From: Atopsyche davidsoni
Lineage: Eukaryota > Arthropoda > Insecta > Trichoptera > Hydrobiosidae
Direction of reading: 5' to 3'
Length of the DNA: 64,000 nucleotides
NCBI GenBank assembly: GCA_022113835.1
Contig: JAILWY010000008.1
Coordinates: 2,596,001 to 2,660,000, forward strand
The notes beneath the pieces are model-generated. The model did not search any database, was not told the DNA's origin, and saw only the letters and a program-made list of their open reading frames with translations. Shown here in pieces: positions 14,473-26,580 of the stretch. Within the stretch, counting starts at the first letter, position 1; the number at the start of each line of letters is the position of its first letter. The position numbers were made by a program, and so were the translations under genes.

Positions 14473-14776
14473 GTGCTCTCAAAACAATTTTCGGGTAATA
14501 TATTAGCCGGTGATAAAAAAGGGTACGCCATACCCCACGCCCCAATTAAAACGAACGGCCGTCGTTCACTCGCAGGTTAAGTCTTATAACCCTCGTATCT
14601 GACGCTCAAACTGACATCTTCATTCCATCATTGTTGCAGGGCCATACCGTGTCTTTGTTGGGGTCGTAATAACCCCTGAATTCATTCGCGAACGTATGGA
14701 GATGGAGGCCCCAGAGGGTTACGATATTCGTATAAAGATTACTTTTTATGATGTTGAATTTAAGGGCTGTCTTTAA
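14473..14776 (+). other. Weak candidate for two short spliced coding segments
   Basis: An open frame at 14473-14575 ends at CAG|GTTAAGT. A possible 64-base intron (14576-14639) has a branch-point-like CTGAC at 14611-14615 and ends in TTGTTGCAG. After splicing, the phase continues through 14640-14773 to TAA at 14774-14776. The second part reads with many charged residues (for example ITPEFIRERMEMEAPEGYD). The islet is GC-richer than its surroundings, which by itself lengthens chance frames. A competing 65-codon frame lies on the minus strand (14606-14803). No protein family is recognised, there is no start codon upstream, and the first frame opens directly after a TAG at 14470. This is a prompt for a transcript search, not a gene call. 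Confidence 0.2.
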
Positions 14777-17700
14777 ATTTGTATTGTAGGGACGTTCGTT
14801 CATTTTTAATGATAAGAATATGCTTTGATCGTGGCATTTCTCACCCCTTGAGAAACTTGCGAAGATATAATAATATTAATTGCTTGTTTTAGGACGTGAA
14901 AAGGGGTTGTTTAAAGTAAATGATACTTGTTAAAGTCTACTGCAGTTAAAATAAGTATCATTCTGTATAATTTTGAGGGTTGAATGCATTTTAAGCAGAC
15001 GACACATCACAAAGAGAAATTCACACAGTATTTTTTTTTATTTTAAAACGTCGTCAGTAATAAATATAAGAATATAAAGGTTAGTTTAATCCTATGAACC
15101 CCGGACATTTTTTTGTTTTTTTTTTTTTTAAATTTAACAATGTGAATTCGTCCGAATGGCAGCAATTAATTTGCAAAACTGACAAAAAGGGTTTATACCT
15201 GCTCTAATACACATCTTATAGGGTAAATAATACAAAATGTACCATGGCGACCTATAGTCGCCAACGGAGTAGAAAGGGTTAAAATATACAGGTGTAAACC
15301 TTTTACATACAAAGTGGTTTTGACTATCTTAAAACAGTCGATTATCATTTTGAAAAATCGCACAATTAATGCAGCTCTTTTAATGCAATTAAGTCATTGC
15401 GTTTCTCGCATTTTTTTACGTTGAATTTCTCCTCATTATGTAATGAAATATCGTATCAGATAAAGCATCTTTCTTCTATGGCAGCTTAACGTCGTATTAT
15501 TCTATTTTGGTTTACCCCCTAAACCTTCGCCATCCCTCCGGGGCAAACACTGTTTATACTCGTATGGCTTTGCGTACAAACATCCTGGCTCGGTAGTCGA
15601 TAACCAATTTTCAATTTAAAATTCTGTTTGGCGGAAGATTATGTTACGAGGTCTGTGGAGTATGGAAAACGTTCTGGATTTTCATTGTACCTTGTTAGTG
15701 ATAAAAAAATGCGATACTGGACGGGTCTTTTACTGGAAATTTAACTTATTAAAGAAAATAAAGTGTTTGACGACGATTAAACTCATGTGTGATAAATATA
15801 AGTCAATATCGTAAGTGTTATTTCATATCAAAAAATTAAATATACTTTAATCGTCATATATTAATTTATTAATATTATATCAACTAATTAAGTCAACATG
15901 CACATGCCATTTAAATGACTTCCAACAATCATTATGAACCTCTTCACACTTTTTCATAATGTCTAGGATGAAAGCGAAACTAGTCGCATCAAAATCATCC
16001 CTTTATAATAGAATTCCATCAAACACCCTAAATTTTTTTTCAGTGTTTGATATATACTGAAATGCATATATCAACGAATTTTTAAAAAAAAATTATTTTA
16101 AGGGTTGTGTTGAGAAATTAAATACTACAAAAACGTAAACAGAACTCAAAGAGTGACTGATGACTTATGATTGGTGACTGATAACTAATGACTGAGAAAA
16201 ACACTCAGTTCATCAGTTCAAAATACTGGTTTAATTTGTAACACTCCATATTTTAACAAATGTATGTAAATTTGTAATATTTTTTTCTAGTACTCTGATC
16301 TATCTAGGGACAAGTAAAAAAAGGCTTTTTTGTTTTCAAACGCTTTTAAGCTGTCTTTTAATGGCTTTTTCGGTCTAGAACGAATTAATATAGTCAAATG
16401 ACTGAGAGATAACAAACATTTTTATTTGCATTAATATTCTCATTGAGAATAGCAAAATGTTTAAGAGATTAGGTAGATAAGAGATTTAGAAGCACTTTTG
16501 TCTTTTAACAGCTACTTACTACTTGTGACTAGAATATTACCAACATTTTTGTTTGTAGGCACTTTTGTGATTCAAAGACTTTAATAATAAATATAAACGA
16601 TTATTTTTATCATTGTATTTATTCATAAAAGCCTTTAAAATACAACAACAATATACCACATCGCAACAGCCGTGGAATATTAATTCTACATGTGGCATAA
16701 TTCATTTTAACTAAATATTTTTTTTTGTGAGTAAAATAAATATTAAAAGACTGATTCAATATAAAAAGAAGATTTTAGAGAGTATTATTGTATCATTTAA
16801 ATTTAACGACTGCATTAGAAATGATTCGTTGAATAAAAGTTTTTGATAAAAAATATTTAAAGCCCACACAGGCTCATTAATTTTAATATACATATTTAAA
16901 ATATAACATAAAATTTTAACAGTCAAAATAAGGCTTCTTTTTCATCTTGTTTATGGCGAGTAGGCATACAATTTATGGTTCATCTCAACCGTGAAAAGTT
17001 TGAATTGTCGTCTGTCAAATTCGCATCGCTGGCATAAAGACATTCGGTCTGGAATGAAATTTTTTATTACTTATTGCAACACATTCTGCTGTTTTTGATT
17101 GCGCCGTTTTATATTTTGATATAAATATTGAGTACACGATGAAAAGGAACAAAACATATGTAGTGGCCTCCTTCTCTCTCTTGTAGCAGCCTCATTCTCA
17201 AGATCAGCCTACTTTTCTACTCTGAAGCCATATTTCTATTTTATAAATAGTGCCAATGCACTTGTCAAGAGGCTTTGAATGCTTTTATAAATATAAATAT
17301 CACAGATAATTAATCTTATTATTTAAATTATTGATATAACATTTAATAAATCATCTTTTCTATAACGAAAAACGATATTCGTTTTATTTAATAAGTACGA
17401 CAAATTCGAAGTTTATCCAAAAATGTATTTTATATTTTTGTTTTTTTCACTTTTATGTCAAAATTCATTTTCCCTTCATATATATAAAATATTTTTTTTG
17501 GTATTCATCAGTTAATTTTTTTTTTTAATATCAATACCGTGTAAGCAGTAAATAAAGCCCCGAATATAAGGTCTTAAGTTTGACAGCAAAAACACGTATC
17601 TTCCAAGCTTCTTGCAACAATTTATCGTTAGTTCAGGCAATTTGCAACGAGAATTCAAGTTTTCATCCCTAATTGGAACACAGGGAGCGCTTTTTATTGT

Positions 17701-20424
17701 TTTATTTTATTCTACAGCCTTTGAGATAGGAAGGCTGCTTATTTTCTTTTTCTGCGCCAGCATTTTCAGCCCTGTTACTAACTGCATTTTCAGTAAACAG
17801 GTTTTAAGTTGGAGGAATCAATGGATGCCATTAAAGCTATCTTCAGAAAAAGAAAAAAGGTTCTTCATGAAAAGTAGTTTAATTTCTCTCTTTTTTTAAA
17901 AATGTTTTCAGCCACATTTTGATCATCACATCTACGCTTTGATCACATTTTTGTATATTCTGCAACACACTCTTGCAAAATTGCAAGGTATAAAGAAAAC
18001 ATCTCACACACTTGCCTATTATTTGTTTCGGTTGTTTATTTTCAAAGTAGATACATATCTACCATACACGAATACAATTTTTTATAGCAAAAACGTTTAA
18101 AAACAAGCCTCTTTCTCTCAGCGTTGTTTTCTCAGTTGAGCTGAATTTCAGTTGTTCATAAGAGTTTAAAATTAATCATAAAAACGACAAGCAATAAAAC
18201 GCAACTCACGCGTTTCTTCACGCGTTGGCAAGACCTATCGCGAGGTCTTGTACTTAAACAGAGACGACATATTTTATTGGAGTACTCTACACTGTATTCT
18301 TTTTATTTGTCGTTTTTACTCTCAATAAAAAAAATGGCAACCTACTCGTAAAACGTCTACGATTCCCGATGTCTACGTACAAACACGGAGACGAGATAGA
18401 TACATGAAGTTCAATACAATATTTTATAGAAAACCAATAAAGTTAAGATAGAATTTAATATAACAAAAAACTATATTGAAAAGCCTTCATAAAGCACGCG
18501 TCTTGCCTTTTGAAGATATCTCATTAAATATTGATTACTTACGCAAAATTTTAATAAATATAAAAATAGTGAACATCTCACTTCCATTGAAATAACATTA
18601 TGAATTTTAAATATAAGTGTATCAATCGTTATAAGGCTTGTATAGTTTAAGAAATCATAAATTATAAATCGGGTATTTGATCTAAAGCTAAGAAAATGTT
18701 TTTCCAGTATTTATTTTTAATACCTGATTAGTGAATACACTGATTGTTACTGAATATTAGAAATGGTGTTTTTACTCATGAAGAATATTTGTGTTGGTAA
18801 AATGTTTCTAAGTAATCGACTTACATTAAAAATGCAAATACAATGCATTGACACTAATTTCTATGATTTTAATTAAATAACAAGTCCCAAAAGATCAGTA
18901 CTGGAACCGAAACTTCAGAGCTTAAAATAATACAGCATCGTTTTGTAGAAAGTATTTCCAAATCAAAAATAAATATTTATCAGCCGTTTCATTTGAAAAA
19001 CCTTTTGAAAACTACTGTACGTTTGAGTTTATCTTTAATGTCGTATATTACTCGCGTAAGCAACACTTTACGAATCTTCTATGGTGTTCTAGTAAGAATC
19101 AACCCTAGAAAAAAATGATATTGCTCTGCATCCAACGGCAGGGTGTATTCTAGTACATTATCAAAAGTCATTAATCAAATAAAACAAGAAAGAAATTATG
19201 GTTCTGGATCACGTCATGTCCCGCGGAGGAAATACCGAATCTTCCCTCTTGCGTACAAACTACCCTCAGTTTTTTCCCTGCTCCGATATTACGTTTCTTC
19301 GAAAGACGGATTCATTTCTGCTCAGCCAGCTAATAGTCGTCTTTCATATACTATTTTTTCAGTACATTTTTTCAGTAGAACAAACAAGATGCTTCAAAGT
19401 TTGTTTGGCCGCTGTGTGTATGCTGTAACATTGAATCAGTTTTATATACTCGGGTGAATATTGTTATCTTTTTGTGATTTATAGCATCGATTCGCTGCTT
19501 GATGTTATTTTTGGTGTTCAATAGAATATACGCGGAAAATGAATGCGAACGATTAATTTGAGTTTTGAAATACTTTTTTTTCTGATATTTTCAAACCGGA
19601 ACGTGTTATTTCTATCCTGCAGCATTATTTTGTTAAACAACTATCAAATCCTATATATTAATAAATATGACAGTAACAAAAAGAAATAACATGTTTCACA
19701 ATGCATGTTTTAAACATTAATTTGCATTAAATTAAATAAACTATGATGGCATACAAAAAAAGGTTCCCGAATGCGAAAACTAAAGGGTGTGGTTAACAGT
19801 CCTACTGTTTATATAAAACACCCAAGGGTTATTCTGGTGTATATGTTAATCAATTATCATAACATGTTTATTTTTAAATATTAATTTTAAAAAAAAAGAA
19901 AAAATATAGAAGTCGTTTTTCATTGTTTCCTTGGTAGAAGTAATTTTAACAAAATTTTCATCCCGTTCACAAGCACATTATATAATATCGTGGTTCAACT
20001 GTTCACTCAAATAATATTTAAATTATTAAAAAAAAAAGCACACCGAAGCCTCGAAAACAGAACAACATCAAAATAAGCAATCCAATCTATATGCGAGGCC
20101 ACATTTCCAACAAAGCTCCAATAAGGAAACACAATAAAAAAAAATCCACCTCAAAAACAAAACTTACGAATTAATATTCAGCCCACCATCTGGAGTTGAT
20201 TTAATTTTTTTTATTTTCGCTCAAAGTTAATGCAGTTTCTTCGGGGAGGGAATTAAAATTCTCGCATCGTACGAGGTGAAGTTCAGAGTTTCTGGGTTAC
20301 TGAATACGTCACGTGCAACCGGTTTTTCAGCAAAAGGAACTTAGCGTGGCTTCGGCGAAATTTCAAGAAATTTTCGGATAAATATGAAATAGTTTCTAGC
20401 CCGGCACTTCCGGCGCGCTGTGGC
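14777..20424. other. Long AT-rich stretch without recognised genes
   Basis: No gene or transposon recognised. A degenerate short direct repeat built on TGACTGAT/TGACTAA lies at about 16153-16196. A GC-richer patch at 15500-15600 and the 20200-20424 patch have no open frame of note. Open frames at 17612-17899 (95 codons) and 19143-19457 (104 codons) are the longest here and have no motif, signal peptide logic or codon bias that I can see. Confidence 0.5.
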
Positions 20425-20609
20425 GCTCTCCTTTTCCGCGATTTTATAGCTCGTGTTTCCCGGATAGCGTTTTCAAATATTAAAACGATTATCCGACACT
20501 GCGTTCTGGCTAAAAGCTTTTTTTTTTATTAGTTTTTCAGGATTTTTCAGCGTCTTGAAAGTTCCTTTGATTGTGAATTTTTATTTGTTTATTAAATGCA
20601 GTAACTATT
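20425..20609 (+). repeat. Duplicated segment, copy 1
   Basis: Near-identical to 21071-21238, sharing for example TCCGCGATTTTATAGCTCGT and GATTATCCGACACTGCGTTC. Copy 1 has about 17 extra bases (around TTTCAGCGTCTTGAAAG) that copy 2 lacks. The two copies now bracket a SINE. Confidence 0.92.
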
Positions 20610-20612
20610 CTA

Positions 20613-21037
20613 TTATTACTTATATGATTGGGCACATAAGCTCATATATAGAAGATGATTTAAAGAAACTCTCAGAAAAATATCATCGTGATTTGTGTGG
20701 GATTTGAAGCCACACCCCCTGGTTTACATGACCGGTGTACTAACCCTTGTACTAACGAATCACTTCCGTTAATCATACTCTACATATGAACCAATGTGCC
20801 CAGGCCAACCAATATTTAGTGATTTGCAAGCACTGGACTTTTTGAACAAAGTAACAAGTGAAGCGATTTTAGTCCCATCTGGACATTATTTTTAAAATCT
20901 ATTAATTTAGCCAAGACGCGCACCATCATATACGTATGTTTATTTTCTGGATTGGACGTCAATCAGATGCGTATTTATTACCGTATTGGGTAATAAATAC
21001 GCATCTGATTGACGTCCAATCCAAAAAATAGACAAAC
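20613..21037 (-). mobile_element. SINE family A, complete copy with 12 bp TSD
   Basis: The 425 bp insert is bounded by the exact direct repeat GTAACTATTCTA (20601-20612 and 21038-21049). Read on the minus strand, the tRNA-like head has A box TAGTACAAGGG (20744-20754) and B box GGCTTCAAATCC (20700-20711). The anticodon-position TGT (20726-20728) suggests descent from tRNA-Thr. The 3' end is ...AATCATATAAGTAATA. The 5' end is a 52 bp inverted repeat (20931-20982 against 20989-21040, three mismatches), so the leader can fold back on itself. TSD length and a polymerase III head are typical of LINE-mobilised SINEs. No other frame or gene lies inside. Confidence 0.9.
20700..20754 (-). promoter_or_regulatory. 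Internal polymerase III promoter (A and B boxes) of the SINE
   Basis: The A box at 20744-20754 matches TRGYNNARNNG exactly. The B box at 20700-20711 (GGCTTCAAATCC) differs from the family form GGTTCAAATCC. Spacing is that of a tRNA gene. Whether it is still active is unknown. Confidence 0.65.
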
Positions 21038-21070
21038 GTAACTATTCTACTTAAAAAAAATGTGTGTGGG

Positions 21071-21238
21071 GCTCTTCTTTTCCGCGATTTTATAGCTCGT
21101 GTTACCCGGATAGCGTTTTCAAATATTAAAACGATTATCCGACACTGCGTTCTGGCTAAAAGCTTTTTTTTTATTAGTTTTTCAGGATTGTTCCTTTGAT
21201 TGTGAATTTTTATTTGTTTATTAAATGCAGTAACTATT
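21071..21238 (+). repeat. Duplicated segment, copy 2
   Basis: Second copy of 20425-20609. It runs directly into the mariner remnant: after GCAGTAACTATT the flank of copy 1 (CTA, then the SINE) is replaced by GTGTTTTAAAAAATTGTC. Confidence 0.92.
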
Positions 21239-21256
21239 GTGTTTTAAAAAATTGTC

Positions 21257-22520
21257 TTAGTAGGTTTTAATTGATGGTGTTTTTTTAAATTTTTCTGATG
21301 TTTTGATTCCAGTACGGCTAAGAAGAAAACGTAACTTTTTTAATGTTTTGACCTATTATTTTTCAACCTAGGTCTCTTCTAGGGCGATACACTTTTCAAG
21401 ACGATGTTTTAATTTTTATTTCCCTTCTGAATAGTAGAATTTATCGAGGTCCTCGAAAAAGTACGAAGTTTAGGTCATGACTTCGTCATTTCTTCAGGTT
21501 TGGGAACAGGAAAAAGTCACTGGCAGCCAAATCTGGCGTATATGGTGGGTGATCGACCAATTTGCATCCTAAATGGTGTAATTTTGCCATTGCAATGGCT
21601 GACTTGTGCGCCGGTGCGTTGTCTTGGTGAAAGAGTATTTTTTTTAGGGCCATTCCGGGGCATTTTTTCTTCAGTTTGGGATCGAAACAGTCAAATAACT
21701 GGGCGTAGTACTTTCCAGTGATGGTTTTACCCTTTCCTAAGTAGTCGATGTGAATAGTGCTTTATGCATCCCAAAAACCGGTTGCCATAACCTTTCCGGC
21801 CAATCGAGTCGTCTTCGCCTTCTTTGGAGGCGCTTCGCCGCTTTTTCTCCACAGTTTCGACTGTTCTTTGGTCTCCGGTGTATAATAATGGACCCATGTT
21901 TCATCGACTGTTACGAATTAGCGCCAAAAATTGGTTGGATTATGTTTTAAAATCGCCAGAAGCGTCTCCGAAGTGGTCACACATCGCACTGAGACCTTGC
22001 GCATATCCAAATTACTGTACGCGATGTTGTGAACACAGTCCAAAGAGAAGTTTACAGCCTCTGCTAGCTCTCTGATTTTGATTCGGCGATCGGCCATAAT
22101 GATATCATGGATTTTTTTATCATTTCCGGCATGGTGATGATATTTGGCCCCCCCGGGCGGTCCTCATCAAAAACACTCGTAAGACCACAAACAAATTCAG
22201 TTTTCCAAAACTTGACTATTGTTAACGATGGAGCAGACTCCCTGTAAACAGAATCCAACTCAACTTTGATTTCCCCATTGTTTTACCCTATCAAATGAAG
22301 GAACTTAATCACCGAACGATAATCAATTTTTTGCATTTTTCACAAATCGCAAAAGACGCTTTACGCTTATGGCTGCCAAAACAAAACTAAATGTTTTTTT
22401 TGCTTCAAATTTTGACGTGTGTCATCAGAAGGATGGCAGATGTTAAAAATAATAGCAATTTTGTTCTACGGTAACGTTATCTATGTTAAGCCGGGTATAC
22501 CTTGAACCGCCTACGTATTA
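21257..22520 (-). mobile_element. Decayed mariner-family transposon
   Basis: The region contains a mariner-type transposase remnant on the minus strand with short flanking sequence on both sides. Candidate terminal inverted repeats are weak: plus strand TTAGTAGGTTTTAATTGATG at about 21258-21277 against minus strand TACGTAGGCGGTTCAAGGTA near 22498-22517. The ends given are therefore approximate. There is no clear TA duplication. Confidence 0.7.
21356..22336 (-). pseudogene. Mariner transposase pseudogene (D,D34D)
   Basis: This is a DNA transposase of the IS630-Tc1-mariner superfamily, which cuts and pastes its own element at TA sites. Read on the minus strand it starts at ATG 22334-22336 with MQKIDYRSVIKFLHL. 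It keeps ELDSVY, the TVDETWVHYYTPE block, HQDNAPAHKSA and PPYAPDLAASDFFLFPNLKK, and ends near HRLEKCIALEE and VEK-stop (21356-21358). The catalytic aspartates are at codons 21903-21905, 21621-21623 and 21516-21518; the last two are 34 residues apart, the mariner signature. It is broken: there is an early stop after residue 17, frame changes near 22140 and 22060, a stop just before the DETW block, an internal stop after GFWDA, a stop after PNLKK (21486-21488), and part of the middle region is missing. It is non-functional. Subfamily is uncertain; irritans-like by eye. Confidence 0.9.
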
Positions 22521-25195
22521 GGGATATAATTCTAGGATCAAAAAATCTGGAATATTAAATATATATAAAAAAGCAAATAGGATCTTAAATCACATCCAAA
22601 TAAAAAAAACGACTTTTTAGAAAATCAAAATTACAACTGAATTATATGAAAGTTTTTTATCATTACTTGATACAATATCTTTAAAAGCTTAATATACGAG
22701 TACTTTTTCATTTAAAAATTGTTTTTGTAATGCAATTATACGAACAAATATTTAATGACAAGTGTTAGAAATAATAAATAAAATAAAATTCATAAGTTTT
22801 AATGTTTAGTGTGTCATAAAAAGGGACATCGGTTCTATCAAAGAGGCAAACGCGTTTCAAAAGATTCTACAGGGTGTAACTTTAAGATTAGCGAAAAATA
22901 AACAGCCCATATTAAACTTTTTAAATTATACTCCGCCATCTTGCTAAATGACCCGGCTAAAGCAAACTTGGCCGATGAGAAACTTCGGTCATTATGTGCA
23001 CAAGCCTAAGTGTTGTGTAACACTTCAGTTACAATGTGTAACTTACGGGATGGCTTCGAAATATTGTAACATGCATTTGTAACTTTGAGACTATCAACGA
23101 ATATGATTTGTATGATTAATATTATGCATTTTTTTTCACACAGAATAAAACTTTAGATGTCTTTGAATCCAAAGTATTATGTTGAAATCCTATTTATTTA
23201 TATATATATTACATAACTGATTTGTATATATATATATTACGTGTTATGTGTTAGAATTTGTGGTGATTGCATAACACAAGATGTAGGGTTCCTCTCTAAT
23301 ACCCCTTTAATAACTGTGCTAGCATTACAGGCCAGAACTGGAAAATCAATAACCCTCCCCTGACCCTAGTCAGCAGAAGAATGGCTGACAAGGCTTCAGG
23401 ATTCGAGGCTTCATTTGATTATTATTATTATTGTTCTTATCCAATATTGCGCCATTTTCCTTTCAGAAATGCCAACTGAAAGTTCAACTATCATTTGTTC
23501 GTTCAGATAGTGATAAGTTTGCAATATGAATAGAGTTAGAGTATTTAGAATTTCTTGATAAAACTTTGATTAATATATTTTCACAGTACTAAACGAAAAA
23601 CGTTACAATGTATTTTTTCAATGTTTGAATTAATAAATAAAATATTATTTTTTTAAATTTATCAATGTCACTGCATTATATTTTGCATGAAAGTGGGGAG
23701 ATAAATCAGAGCCTCCCGTGGTGCAGGTTGTTGATGTTCACGTTTGATGGAAGAGGGCAAATATTTTCGAAGACTGAAGACCTGCAAAATCCTAAAGGAA
23801 GCAAAATGAAAAAACTTCAGCGAGAGGGCAGGAATTAAAAGTTTCATCCCTTGAACAAACCTCCCCTTCAACTGAGGCATCATTTAAATTTAAAATCAGG
23901 AGTCAAATTAATTCTCAGGTTAATTTTCAATAAAAATGCTAAGGGGGCCAAGATTAAAATGTTCCGTTGTCACTTTCTGCGGTGATACTATGGGCAAGTT
24001 AGTCGAATTTAATTAATGCAAAGTTACCTTTTTTAACCAAGGCTCCGGAAATCGTCCCTTTTTTGCGAACGTGAAGAAAGTGTTTATAATTTGAAACGTC
24101 CCAGTTTTAAATAATGCGGATGGGACGTGAATAAATTGAAAGGTATCGATCTTGGCCCTCACAGGTATAATACCTGAGCACTGTAGATACCTGCGAGCGA
24201 TACCGCCGAAAGCATTATATAAATTACTTTCATTTTGCATTTTTTTTTGTAAAGAATTTTAAATAAATAGACGAAAAAAATAAAATTTACTTTACATTCA
24301 TTTTAAGCTTTATAAATGAGAATTAAAATTAAATCGAATTAACGTGATTTAAAATTTGCTTTACGCCACCTTTTTACTTGCACTTGAAAGAAAAAGTAGA
24401 ACTATACAGATAATTTATTTGTTTCTTTCAAGGTAAAAATATTATTTATCGCAGTTTGACTTGTTTACATAATATTTCATAAAGTAAATATGTGTTTTCA
24501 TTTTGGAAAAATAATGGCAAACTACGAACGTTTGGGATGAAAAATGCATTTTATATTAAACGTGGGGCTGTTTTCATAAAGTTTCTCCGTGCTTTGGCTG
24601 AAACCGAGATTCGAGGGAGTTTTGAGGAAGCCTCTTAAGATTCATTTTAACCTCAAGCCACGCAATTCAAAACGTCCTTCAGATGTGAAAACCATTCAAA
24701 CGCCCCTCGGCAGACAACGAAATAATTATTATTCCGTGTTTGCATACCAACACAAACATTTGTATGTTTCTTGCCAAAAATATTCTTATGAATTTTTGCC
24801 AATTGACCCAGTTACATATTTTTTTTTTAAATTGAAATTTTATTTACGTAAATTATTATTTAATTTAATTTTTGTTGAATTATGCATTAGTTTATTGTAT
24901 GGCTGAAAAATAGGCAGTTTGTGATGAATTTGATGTTATTTAATCTCACTTATTATACTATTTATTGTTTTAAACTATTACGTTGCTTCATAAGAGAAAC
25001 AGTGATAAATATACTAAAAAGTTATTTTTCCCTTTCTTTTATTATTTTAATTTTTTTTTTCGACGCATAAGAGAATGAAAGGTTGGAAATAACTCATTTA
25101 TTCCTGACTTTTCTTAATTGAATGTGTTCGTGGGTTTAAGCACCCTTCAAAAATTTAAATGCCATGTTTTGAGTGTTGTGTTGTGTTTTTCGTTA
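22521..25195. other. AT-rich stretch without recognised genes
   Basis: No gene recognised. A short (ATT)n run lies near 23418-23434 and TA-rich tracts near 23197-23240. Patches of about 22840-23060 and 23270-23400 are less AT-rich. A 105-codon plus frame (24589-24906) ends in low-complexity F/L/Y-rich sequence and shows no family motif. Confidence 0.5.
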
Positions 25196-25205
25196 GCAAT
25201 CCCTC

Positions 25206-25239
25206 GACATTTCGGTTCCGGATCTCACACCATCTTCAG
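25206..25239 (-). ncRNA. Hammerhead-like motif (CTGAAGA form), degenerate
   Basis: Minus strand reads CTGAAGA (25233-25239), then a TGGT...ACC stem, then GAAA, then TGTC (25206 is the C). This is the order of a type I hammerhead: core, stem II, GAAA, cleavage triplet. Stem I would need a bulge to pair (AATCC with GGATT). It is probably a relic of a hammerhead-carrying retroelement; activity is not expected. Confidence 0.3.
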
Positions 25240-25490
25240 GGATTTAAATATCACGTTGAGTAAAAGTTGCTATGTGAATTTGAGCTCACCACTCTAAGAA
25301 CCATTATTTTGGACATCTGATAGATGATTACAGTACCGAGCTGAAATGCAGGATTAAATGTAGTTTGAATCCAGAAAGGCTTGAATTATATCATTAAAAG
25401 GTATGTGTGAAAGTTTTGACAGCCGTTTTTAATCGATGATTTTGTGATTTTTCAGGTGTTTCAGGAGGTTCTTGAATTTTTGTATTCTCT

Positions 25491-25522
25491 GACAGTTCGG
25501 TTCCCATGTTGGGACCATTTCG
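25491..25522 (-). ncRNA. Hammerhead-like motif, degenerate
   Basis: Minus strand reads CGAAATGGTCCCAACATGGG then AACCGAACTGTC. The stem GGTCCC/GGGAACC flanked by an altered core (CGAAA for CTGAAGA, GAAC for GAAA) resembles the motif at 25206-25239. It is very decayed. Confidence 0.25.
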
Positions 25523-26580
25523 AAAAAAATTCCTGACTTAAATCTCGCCATAGTGACAAGAATAACTCAACAATGTCAAGTCTCAAACACAAAGTATTTT
25601 CATCGCTAAGAACATAAACGTAGAAAAATTCGAGACAATTAATCAATATTTCTCAAACTCATATCACAATCTCAAAGGCAGGCAAACGAATACCGTTTGC
25701 AAATATTTGTGTATTCCCATATTTTTCTGTCTTTAAATGTAATTCATAACAATATTGTATTTACAAAGAACCCGGTACCGACAACGGAGCGTATTTCCCA
25801 TCCCGGCAATGTTGTAAAATGTGTACTTTAGCTAATATCTCGGATTACGGTGGAGGCATTTATTTTCAAAATATCTTAGATTTCAGCGAGAGATAAATTG
25901 CGGGCCTCACTGAAAAAGGGAAATTATTTTTTTTACATAAGAATCCCACCAACAAGATAAACGAGCCAGGGAAAAAATGCTTTCCGAAAAACAAAAAAAT
26001 ACTATAACTCAAATTCTTTCATTTACTTAATAAGAAATATATATTTTTTCTAGCACGTTGTTATAAAATTATTAGCATATTAAAAATAAAACAATGTATT
26101 TTTATACTATTTGGATTTTCTTGTATGTCTTCTTCTTGTATGTCTTCAAAAGTAGAAATCGTCCTAAAACACCTCGTAAAAGTTTGTTGCGTTTCCATCT
26201 CAAGTCCCCAGGGTTTGAGGGCAGATACAGTGTGTCATTAGTAAGACGTAAAACAATCTCGTGTTGCAAGGTTCTGCTTGATACACAATATGGTGATCAC
26301 CAGTGGGGCTGCCGAAGTGAAGCAACCCCTAAGAGACGTGACATCCAAACCCTGAACAGAAGTGCTGAAGGGAGAAGTATTGTGTGTCGTTCCTGATGGA
26401 GGAGAAAATCAAATAACAATAAAAATCGTATTCACATTTATTTTTAGATTTTGGCGATACCTGTTATTGTAAATAACAGTTTCGTGGATGCTTTACTGCA
26501 TATATTTTTAAAAATTCCAGTCGTTCGAACTCAGTACTCGAGGAACATGCCAATTGTCAACTTTGCAGGTATAATAAAGT
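25523..26580. other. Non-coding stretch with one 100-codon open frame
   Basis: A plus frame at 26094-26396 starts with a hydrophobic, low-complexity F/Y/L stretch and ends in a basic segment. I recognise no family. The second half (26190-26400) is GC-richer than its surroundings and also open in a second frame for about 35 codons. Coding status is undecided and probably non-coding. Confidence 0.35.

Noticed and set aside
19143..19457. 104-codon plus frame overlapped by a 76-codon frame
   Set aside because: Two overlapping frames of similar quality and no recognisable family suggest chance in a slightly GC-richer patch.
21500..22075. Plus-strand open frames of 66-83 codons
   Set aside because: They are antisense shadows of the minus-strand mariner transposase remnant.
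24589..24906. 105-codon plus-strand open frame
   Set aside because: Second half is low-complexity F/L/Y from AT-rich DNA; no motif, no promoter or splice context.
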